Assembly: GCF_011044495.1 (NCBI RefSeq)
Contig: NZ_CP049143.1
Location: 4,340,001-4,404,000, forward strand
DNA: 64,000 nt
Source: Roseimicrobium sp. ORNL1
Lineage (GTDB): Bacteria > Verrucomicrobiota > Verrucomicrobiia > Verrucomicrobiales > Verrucomicrobiaceae
Direction of reading: 5' to 3'
The notes beneath the pieces are model-generated. The model worked only from the letters and a program-made list of their open reading frames with translations. It did no database searches and was not told the DNA's origin. Positions 8,121-15,727 of the stretch are shown here, one piece after another. The position numbers and the translations under genes are program-made. Every line of letters starts with the position of its first letter. Positions within the stretch are counted from its first letter, which is position 1.

Positions 8121-11100
8121 CTACCGCACCGCCACCACCTGGATGGTACCGCCAGAGTAGAGGTCACTCAAATCCCAACGCAGGCCTGCTTTCAACTTCG
8201 GGAGATCCGTCTCTGGGTTGATGGTGAAGGTCCCGTTCGGAGCCCCAGTCACCCAATCAAAAATCTTCCAGCGATCCCCCGCGGAAAAGGTGGCTGAGTC
8301 CAGTGTGCCAATCGTGCTGATGCTGAGGTGCGCGCCATTGAGGCTGCTGTTCCCAGAAACCAGAAGGCGGTCCGCGCGGGTGCCGTCGGCAGTCTGATTG
8401 CTGCCTGTTCCCGGCGAGGCATCACTCACAATATCCAGCTTGAGATTGCTGGTGTTGTCCGTGAAAACGAGTGCGCCCTTGCCCACAGTGCTGAAGGTGA
8501 GGGCTGCAGCGTTCCCGGTGCCACTCCCGACGGAAAGCGTACCCCACGCCCCGATGGTCACACTGCCGCCTCCTGCGAGGTTAACGTCGCCTCCCCCACC
8601 AAGGGTGCCCCCTGAACCCACGTGATACGAGCTACCGGTAGAGTGAACACCATTCACCAAAAGGGTGCTGCCGTTCACGTTCGTGGCGCCGGTGTAGGTG
8701 TTTGTATTTGCGAATATCACCGCGCCAACTCCAGAGCCGGTGATGGTGACTCCTCGACGCTGCCCGTCATCGCCGATGACGCCTTCGAAGATCGTGTTGC
8801 TGGCACTGCTGTTGGTAAGCACTCGGTCACCTTCCAACAAGGTCACACTGCCCGTGAAGGAACTATTGCTGCCACCAGCGGCAAGGGTCGTGTCCGCCTT
8901 GAAGATGATGTTGTTTCCGAGCGTCCGCGTGCCAATGGCCTGGCTGGTGCGGATGGCGCCGCCTGCGAAGATGAGATTCCTCCTGCCGACCGGCCCCTTG
9001 GTGACAGCTCCTGGAGAGCCCGAGGAACTCGAACTGAATACGGTGGTGCCGCTCAGAATGGTGGTATCTCCCGTGTAAGTGCTTCCAGCGGAGCCTGCCA
9101 CATAGACGCCAGTTCCCGCCACGGTGAGTCCTCCACTGCCAGTGATGGTCGAGGTGATGGTGGAGTTCCCAGAACCGTTCGCATAAATGATGGCTTCGCG
9201 GTAATCAAAGTTGAGCGTGCCTCCAGAAATGGTGTTGGCCTGGGACGCAAAGAGAATGGCTCCGCTGGTCACGGTAAGCACCTGCGAGTTGTCGATGTTG
9301 ATGGTGGTGCCAGTCGGTGCGATAAAGACGAGCGAATTGATCGCCGTTTTCGTCTCCACACTCAGGTTCTGGGTGACGCGTATGTTGTTTCCCGACACCA
9401 TCGCGTTCTGCGTAAACTCATCGATTGGGTTCAGGGGCCGGAATCCTGTCTGCGCGTTGTAGGTCACAAACGTATTCGGCGTAGTCGCCACGGAGCCAGC
9501 GCCGCCAGAGATTTCGTTGGCAGAGCCGACGAAGTAAGAAACAATCCACGTATTCTTCGCGCCAGGATTGATGCCTCTATCCAGGGCCACTGTACCACCC
9601 ACGAGCCGGGGGGTGGTCATCGTGAATAATCTCGATGCGCTCGCCATGCTGGAGGAGTTCACGCCCAGATTCGCACCGGTCAGAAACACCACGCCTCCGC
9701 CAGCATTGCGGGTGATATTGGAAGCCACGAGCGTGGATATATTTGTACCACCGAAAACGACCCGGACGGTCTGAAAGCCCCGATCCAGCACAAGACTGCC
9801 GATGGCTTCCGTGGAATTCACCCCGCTGTCGGCGCTGCCAGTGAATGCGAAGTCTCCACCACGGAAGGTGAACGTCGAGCTGTCGTTGATGCGAGAGTTC
9901 TTGTTGGTGGCAGCAGCACTGTTGTTGATGGAGAACGTCCCACCATTGAGGAAGTAGTCCGTTGTTTCAATCGAACCCTGGAGACCACTGAGTTCCAATG
10001 TCCCTTCGTTCACCGTCGTGGTGCCCGTATAGGTATTGCCGCGGGTGAGTGTGGAGGTCCCACTCCCCTCTTTTACGAGGGACAGGTTTCCTTCAACGAC
10101 CGCCGTACCGTTCACCGTCGTCGTATTGGCCACCGTGAGCACTGCGGTGGTGGTAGAATAGTTCGTGACCACAGCGGGCACATTGTTGTTCACCACGCCG
10201 GTCACGCCCGCCACCCGCTGGTCATAGCCGTTCAAATCGAAGGTGGCAGTTCCCTGTCCTTGGGCATTGCCAAGGTTCACCACCGTAGTGGCAGGCAGCG
10301 CATTGTTCACCCCCGCCTTGAGCACCCCGCCAATGACGGTGGTAGCTCCGAGATAGGCGTTGTTGGAATTGCTCAGCACCACGGTGCCTTCATCATTGTG
10401 GGCGCGAATATTGAGACCATGCCCCGCACCGCCCGAGTCAATGACACCCGTGACTTCCAGCACCCCCTTCGGCTGGGTCGCACCCAGGCGGGAGCCCGAG
10501 CTTCCGATGGTAATGTTTCCCGTCCACACGGATGTACCGCTGCCACTGGCCTTGAGCGCGCCGAAGTTGTCACCCGAGCCGCCACCATTGATCGTGATGG
10601 GCACCCCGGTCACGGTCACACTGGCGAGCCCTATTGAGGCACCCGTGCTGACGCTTGCCCCGGAAGAGAGCGCAAGGGCTGCGCGATTGGTGATCTGCAG
10701 CGTGCCTGCCTCCACCGTGGTGGATCCTGAGTAGGTGTTCGCCCCGCCAAATATCAGATTGGCCACGCCGGCCTTCACAAGGTTCCCACCAGCAATGTTT
10801 TCGTTGATGGTGATGTTTCCTCCCTGGGTGGTGATCCTGCCCTCGCCCATGAGGGTGAGCGCGCCGTCGTTATTGCTGTCCTGAATCGTCCAGCCATTGC
10901 CGTCGAGCATGATGCTGTTGACCGTCACGGTACCGACGATTTCCACCACTTGCGGCGTCCCCCCGAAAGTCGCATTATTTCCGTTCGTCCATGTCGCACG
11001 CCTATCCCAGTTTGGCGCAATCGTGCTCCATTCATTGGAAAGTCCGCGATTCCATGTCTGACTGGTCTGGGCTTGAGCAACGACGGGCAACGCAAGCGCA

Positions 11101-11183
11101 ACAGTCAACGCACGGCAAATTCGCCATAAGCTCTTCTTCGATATGTCATGGACAGCAATGCTTCGGGGGAAAGCTGATATCAT
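8121..11183 (-). CDS. autotransporter-associated beta-strand repeat protein, sorting tail lost
   Basis: 1020 residues from the ATG at 11183, chosen because the upstream layout then matches the paralogue at 11504-14692; a GTG at 11231 also extends the frame. A signal peptide (LWRICRALTVALALPVVAQAQ) precedes a parallel beta-helix built of autotransporter-associated strand repeats: copies of the pattern (T/N)TYTGxTTV and SGxGGLTV(A)GTG recur throughout. The protein is expected to be exported and to form a long fibre at or outside the outer membrane. It is clearly homologous end to end with the neighbour. Unlike the neighbour it stops at a TAG where the PEP motif should be (see 8049-8120), so it is probably secreted rather than sorted by exosortase. 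Confidence 0.88.
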   Translation of the reverse strand: MISAFPRSIAVHDISKKSLWRICRALTVALALPVVAQAQTSQTWNRGLSNEWSTIAPNWDRRATWTNGNNATFGGTPQVVEIVGTVTVNSIMLDGNGWTIQDSNNDGALTLMGEGRITTQGGNITINENIAGGNLVKAGVANLIFGGANTYSGSTTVEAGTLQITNRAALALSSGASVSTGASIGLASVTVTGVPITINGGGSGDNFGALKASGSGTSVWTGNITIGSSGSRLGATQPKGVLEVTGVIDSGGAGHGLNIRAHNDEGTVVLSNSNNAYLGATTVIGGVLKAGVNNALPATTVVNLGNAQGQGTATFDLNGYDQRVAGVTGVVNNNVPAVVTNYSTTTAVLTVANTTTVNGTAVVEGNLSLVKEGSGTSTLTRGNTYTGTTTVNEGTLELSGLQGSIETTDYFLNGGTFSINNSAAATNKNSRINDSSTFTFRGGDFAFTGSADSGVNSTEAIGSLVLDRGFQTVRVVFGGTNISTLVASNITRNAGGGVVFLTGANLGVNSSSMASASRLFTMTTPRLVGGTVALDRGINPGAKNTWIVSYFVGSANEISGGAGSVATTPNTFVTYNAQTGFRPLNPIDEFTQNAMVSGNNIRVTQNLSVETKTAINSLVFIAPTGTTINIDNSQVLTVTSGAILFASQANTISGGTLNFDYREAIIYANGSGNSTITSTITGSGGLTVAGTGVYVAGSAGSTYTGDTTILSGTTVFSSSSSGSPGAVTKGPVGRRNLIFAGGAIRTSQAIGTRTLGNNIIFKADTTLAAGGSNSSFTGSVTLLEGDRVLTNSSASNTIFEGVIGDDGQRRGVTITGSGVGAVIFANTNTYTGATNVNGSTLLVNGVHSTGSSYHVGSGGTLGGGGDVNLAGGGSVTIGAWGTLSVGSGTGNAAALTFSTVGKGALVFTDNTSNLKLDIVSDASPGTGSNQTADGTRADRLLVSGNSSLNGAHLSISTIGTLDSATFSAGDRWKIFDWVTGAPNGTFTINPETDLPKLKAGLRWDLSDLYSGGTIQVVAVR

Positions 11184-11251
11184 GTGTAAGTCAATGGGAG
11201 TAGGGAGAGGTATGCACTGATTGCAGGACACTCAGAAAGGAGCACCGGCTG

Positions 11252-11382
11252 CCCACCATTCTCCTCTTTGATCTGTCCGTTTCCATAGTTTGAAAGGAGG
11301 AACTACGCGCAGGGTCAATGCCATCACTCCAGTGTGGCCGCATATTCACTGTGCCGCGCACCACTTTGAGTGAAACACTTAG
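11252..11382 (-). promoter_or_regulatory. conserved upstream block of repeat-protein gene (copy A)
   Basis: Blocks shared with the region before 14692 in the same order: CCCACCATT at 11252-11260, GTCAATGCCATCA at 11314-11326 and TGAAACACTTAG at 11371-11382. The last two are 57 bases apart (start to start) in both copies. They lie about 70-200 bases upstream of the ATG at 11183 and probably hold the promoter or operator. The rest of 11184-11503 shows no gene. Confidence 0.55.
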
Positions 11383-11503
11383 ACAAATGCTTTATGCAAT
11401 CATTATACACAACACGCATCCAAAAAGGTGGGGCAATATCCGGGCAAAAGCTCAATCCTCCAATGGCTGCTACAGCGAGGCTTCTGACGTCGTCGCCTAT
11501 TGT

Positions 11504-14500
11504 TTAGTTTCTGCGACGGCGCCTCTGAAGCAGGCCGACCATCACACCACCCATCAAGAGCACGGCTCGCGAAGGCTCCGGCACCACCGTCACCGCGATC
11601 GTGCCTCCTGTGTAAAGGTCGCTGTAATCCCACTTCAGGCCGACACCCAAGGTGGGGAGGTCTGTAGCCGGATTGATGGTAAATGCTCCCGTCGGGAACG
11701 CCGTAACCCAGTCGAAAATCTTCCAGCGATCCCCCGCGGAGAAGGTCGTGGCATCCACTGCCGAACCGAGAATGAGGTGTACACCATTGAGATTGGTATT
11801 TCCAGAAACCACGAGGCGATCCGCGCGGGTGGCATCTCCGGACATATCGCTGGCGTTGCCGGCTCCCGACGAGGAATCACTGATAAGGTCCAGCCTCAAG
11901 ATGCTGGAGCTGTCCGCGAACACGAGCGTGCCTCCCGCCGTGGTGGTGATGGCAAGATCTGCGGCATTCGCAGTGCCATCGCCGACGGAGAGTGTGCCCC
12001 CACTTCCAATGGTCACGTTTCCACCTGCTGCGACGCCGATAGTCCCTCCCCCAGTCAGGGTGGCTCCGGACGCGACGCTATACGAGCTGCCGGTGTTGTG
12101 GGTGCCATTCATCATCAGCGTGGCAAGACCGGTCACCTTGGTTTCGCCGGTGTAGGTGTTTGTGCCTGTAAATATGACGGCTCCGGTTCCGGTGGCGGCT
12201 GTGGTGACGGTGAGGCCACGTTTCTGACCGTCCTCTCCAATCGCGCCGGAGAAGGTCGTGGTGTTGAGGGCATTGTTGGTCAGCACCCGGTCGCCCTCCG
12301 TCAAGGTCACACCTCCTGAGAAGTTGATATGGCCAACTGCCGCACCACCGCTGGCAATGGTCGTGTCCGCCTTGAAGATGATGTTGTTTCCGATCGTGCG
12401 AGTACCCGCCGCTACGTTGGTGCGAATGGCGCCTCCTGCGAAGACAAGGTTTCCCCTGCCAAGAGGCCCACTGGTGACAGCGCCAGGAGATCCTGCGGAA
12501 TTTGCAGTGAATACAGTAGTGCCGCTCAGCAGCGTCGTGTCCCCTGTGTAGGTATTGGCACCGGAAAGCACCAGGAGGCCAGTTCCTGCCACAGTGAGTC
12601 CACCACTACCGGTGATCACCGAAGTGATCGTGGAGTTCGAGGAAGCGTTCACATGAAGGATGGCTTCCTGCGCGCCGAATGCGACTGTGCCCCCCTGAAT
12701 GGTGCTTGTGCTGCCAGTGAAGAGGATGGCTCCACTGGTCACGGAAAGTGTCTGGCCACTGCTGATGTTGAGGATGGTAGTACCGGCCGTTGCAGGATCC
12801 TCCATGATCAGCGAATTGATCACCGTGCTGGTGGTCATGTTCAATTGGTTGTTCGTCGTGATGCGTGTGTTGGTCCCGGTCACAAAGGAGTTCTGCGTAA
12901 ACTCATCGGTCAGGTTCAGTGGACGGAATCCAGTGTTCGCGTTGTAGGTCACGAATGTGTTCGCCGTGGTGGACTGGGTGCCGGTTTCTCCGGTATTCGC
13001 CCCGGTAGAGCCAAGAAGGTAAGCCACAATCTTCGTATTCTTCGCGGCAGCGTTGATGCCCGTGTCGAGAGCGTCAGTAGTGCCGATGAGCGTGGGTGCA
13101 TTCGTCACGAAGAACCTCGAGATGCTCGAGGTGCTGGTGGAGTTGGCGCCCAGGTTCGTGCCAGTCAGGAATACCACACCACCCCCGGCGCTGCGCGTGA
13201 TGCCGGACGCAGTGAACGTAGAGACATTGGTGCCTCCGAAAGAAACACGAGCGGTCTGATAGCCCCGGTTCAGGATGATGCCATTGATGTTCTCGCTGGA
13301 GTTCACGCCGGCATCGGCAGTGCCGGTGAATACAAAGCTCCCCCCCCTGAAGGTGAAGTTCGCGGTGTTACTGATGCGATCGCTATTATTGGCGCCGACA
13401 GCGCTGTTGTTGTTGATGGAGAGCGTGCCGCCATTAAGGATGAATTCCTGTCCTGAAGCCGTTCCCAAAAGACCGCTGATCTCCAGCGTGCCCGCGTTTA
13501 CGGTGGTGCTGCCCAAATAGGTGTTGCCGCGGGTAAGCGAGAAGGTCCCCGTCCCCTCCTTCACAAGCGAAAGGTTTCCGGTGATGAACACATTGGCTTC
13601 AACCGCAGCCGCATTTTCCACCGTGAGTACCGAGGCAGTACCTGAAGTATTCGTCACCCAGGTATCAACGTTGTTGTTCACCACCGCGGTGACGCCTGCC
13701 ACCCGCTGGTTAAAGCCATTTAGATCCAACTTGGGGTTCGAGATCTGCCCCTGGGAATTGCCCAACTCCACCAATGTGCCGGTTGGCAACGCATCATCCA
13801 CACCCACTTTGAGCACGCCCCCAATGATGGTGGTCTTTCCCAGATAGGTGTTGTTGGTGTTGCTCAGCAACACCGTACCCCCGTCATTATTTCCGCGGAT
13901 ACTGAGACCATGCGCCACCCCACCCGAATCGATCGCTCCGGAAATTTCCAGCACACTGGTCGCCGTGCTTGCGCCCACTCGAGTGCCCGCACTGCCGATG
14001 GTGACGTTCCCAGTCCACACCGACGTCCCGGCACCACTGGCCTTAAGCGCCCCCATGCTGTCTCCCGAACCGGCACCATTGATCGTGATGGAGACCCCAG
14101 ACACCGTCACGTTGTTGAGCGCCACCGAGCCACCGGGATCGGGAGCGACGGCGGCAAGGACGGTCACATTCGATGTTCCCCCCAAGGCAGCACCGTTGTT
14201 GATCTGCAAAGTGCCCATTTCCACCGTGGTGGTGCCGGTATAGGTATTTGCCGCACTGAGCACAAGCGTTCCAGCGCCACCCTTGATGAGGTTTCCGCCG
14301 GCGATGTTTTCGCTGATCGTGCTTGTCCCTGCGGACGTAGTAATCCTGCCCTGCCCAACGAGGGAGAGCGTACCGTCAGCGTTGCTATCGGCAATCGTCC
14401 AGCCAGTAGTGCCAAACAAAATGCTGTTGACCGTGACCGTACCCGCGATGTCCACGGTTTCAAAAGCTCCAGCGAACGAAGCATCGTTCCCGTTCGTCCA

Positions 14501-14692
14501 CGGCACGGCTGCATCCCAATTCGGAGCAATGGTGCTCCAGTCATTGGAGACGCCAGCATTCAACCACGTCTGGGTGGTCTGCGCTTCAGAAGTGACTGGC
14601 AGGAGAGACATGGCCATCACGCCACACACACTCCACCATAAAAGTTTTAAAGTTCTACGACGAGCAACGGCACACCGGGGGGTAAAAAACAT
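11504..14692 (-). CDS. autotransporter-associated beta-strand repeat protein with PEP-CTERM anchor
   Basis: 1062 residues. The signal peptide spans about 1-38 (LLWWSVCGVMAMSLLPVTSEAQ). The body is a beta-helix of autotransporter-associated repeats (GTLVLSAANTYTGTTTV and about ten related units), interrupted near 520-640 by a less regular segment shared with the paralogue (NTFVTYNANTGFRPLN). The C-terminus is a full PEP-CTERM signal: Val-Pro-Glu-Pro, a hydrophobic helix and an Arg-rich end, which exosortase systems of Gram-negative bacteria recognise. It lies 320 bases upstream of its paralogue (8121-11183), both read leftward. Each has its own conserved upstream block, so they are probably separate transcripts under common control. 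The role is probably in the cell surface or extracellular matrix. Confidence 0.92.
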   Translation of the reverse strand: MFFTPRCAVARRRTLKLLWWSVCGVMAMSLLPVTSEAQTTQTWLNAGVSNDWSTIAPNWDAAVPWTNGNDASFAGAFETVDIAGTVTVNSILFGTTGWTIADSNADGTLSLVGQGRITTSAGTSTISENIAGGNLIKGGAGTLVLSAANTYTGTTTVEMGTLQINNGAALGGTSNVTVLAAVAPDPGGSVALNNVTVSGVSITINGAGSGDSMGALKASGAGTSVWTGNVTIGSAGTRVGASTATSVLEISGAIDSGGVAHGLSIRGNNDGGTVLLSNTNNTYLGKTTIIGGVLKVGVDDALPTGTLVELGNSQGQISNPKLDLNGFNQRVAGVTAVVNNNVDTWVTNTSGTASVLTVENAAAVEANVFITGNLSLVKEGTGTFSLTRGNTYLGSTTVNAGTLEISGLLGTASGQEFILNGGTLSINNNSAVGANNSDRISNTANFTFRGGSFVFTGTADAGVNSSENINGIILNRGYQTARVSFGGTNVSTFTASGITRSAGGGVVFLTGTNLGANSTSTSSISRFFVTNAPTLIGTTDALDTGINAAAKNTKIVAYLLGSTGANTGETGTQSTTANTFVTYNANTGFRPLNLTDEFTQNSFVTGTNTRITTNNQLNMTTSTVINSLIMEDPATAGTTILNISSGQTLSVTSGAILFTGSTSTIQGGTVAFGAQEAILHVNASSNSTITSVITGSGGLTVAGTGLLVLSGANTYTGDTTLLSGTTVFTANSAGSPGAVTSGPLGRGNLVFAGGAIRTNVAAGTRTIGNNIIFKADTTIASGGAAVGHINFSGGVTLTEGDRVLTNNALNTTTFSGAIGEDGQKRGLTVTTAATGTGAVIFTGTNTYTGETKVTGLATLMMNGTHNTGSSYSVASGATLTGGGTIGVAAGGNVTIGSGGTLSVGDGTANAADLAITTTAGGTLVFADSSSILRLDLISDSSSGAGNASDMSGDATRADRLVVSGNTNLNGVHLILGSAVDATTFSAGDRWKIFDWVTAFPTGAFTINPATDLPTLGVGLKWDYSDLYTGGTIAVTVVPEPSRAVLLMGGVMVGLLQRRRRRN

Positions 14693-14752
14693 GAAAGAAC
14701 GGAGGGGGGTAGATTACGACTCGCTGCGCGTCCAAAAGGAAGTGCGAGGTTT

Positions 14753-14875
14753 CCCACCATTCCCTTTGAAATCGCGCCGCATGCTGAAGCCCCAACTGCT
14801 CGCAGAGTCAATGCCATCATATCCAAATGGCTATATTTTCACGAAGATACCATATACTTTAGGTGAAACACTTAG
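14753..14875 (-). promoter_or_regulatory. conserved upstream block of repeat-protein gene (copy B)
   Basis: Counterpart of the block at 11252-11382: CCCACCATT at 14753-14761, GTCAATGCCATCA at 14807-14819 and TGAAACACTTAG at 14864-14875, with the same 57-base spacing between the last two. It lies 60-185 bases before the ATG at 14692. From 14876 to about 15149 I see no gene and nothing else to name. Confidence 0.55.
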
Positions 14876-15149
14876 GTCACAGCTAAGACATTACGACTGC
14901 TATTGCCCGCAATTGACTTCACGTTGCAATCACGGCGAAATGATCCATGCGGCAGAGTGATTTTACTGGGGAGCGACACGGTTTTTGGCGGGTTGCAGAA
15001 AGACGATGCATGTCTTTGTGGCATCTCTTTCGATGCGTAAGAATGGCTTCGCATTGACTCTTCTCGCGCTTTCCCTCGCTATAGAGCTCGCACGGGTCGG
15101 CTCTTATTATTTCTCTACAAATATAATGCCGCATCTTCCTGCGAAAGGA

Positions 15150-15700
15150 ACCACGCGATTTCCGCTTCCACTGGCATGAGTGTCATTCACCAACCTCGAG
15201 TGGGTGTAATTGTTTGTATTAGAAAATATCATGACACCACTGCCGCTGCTCGCCGTCGCTGCTGAAACCGGAGAAGGTGGCGTTCAGCGCTATGGTCTGT
15301 CTGCACTCGGTCACCCGCCGCGAGAATGACACCACCGCTGAAGCTCGAAGCATTTCTCGTGCTGTCAGCTCTGAAGATCACCTTGTTTCCAACAATAATT
15401 GAAGGCTGCCGCGGTTTCGTTGTTGTTTGCATTACCCGGTACATACAGACCATTCTCCGCGAGGATAAGTTCCCCAACGCTGATGATGCAGTTGCGCAAC
15501 CATTCGCATAGGTGACGCCCTCGACAGAGCCGCAGCGCAACGCGCCCGCCCCAGAGGAGAACAGGATGACGCAGCTGTCACCGTGAGCGTTTGCCTGGCC
15601 GCCATGGACAAAGGCAAGCAGCCATCAAACAGCAGCGAATTGCCGCGTCCGAGCTCGGACGTGAGTCGTGTGTTGGCTCCTGTCGGGAGGATGTCCCTAT
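15150..15700 (-). pseudogene. decayed third autotransporter-repeat paralogue (fragment)
   Basis: Read leftward, pieces in shifting frames match one after another the same stretch of the two intact paralogues: LPTGANTRLTSELG (near 15690), RQTLTVTA (near 15590), VILFSSGAGAL, a YANG segment, LILAENGLYVPG, NKVIFRADST with FSGGVILAAGDRV (near 15320-15380), LNATFSGF, and VMIFSNTNNYT with RLVNDTHASGSG (near 15170-15225). At least four frame changes break it. The piece corresponds roughly to residues 620-880 of the intact proteins. Both the N-terminal signal region and the C-terminal sorting region are missing, and it begins directly beside the stop of the M16 gene. Confidence 0.75.
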
Positions 15701-15727
15701 CGGTTCCGGACGGCTGCTGTCTTCACT

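Noticed and set aside
8049-8123. TAG at 8121 as a pyrrolysine or other recoded codon
   Set aside because: No pyl genes or recoding structure are seen, and the neighbouring Pro codons are changed as well, which fits mutation better than recoding.
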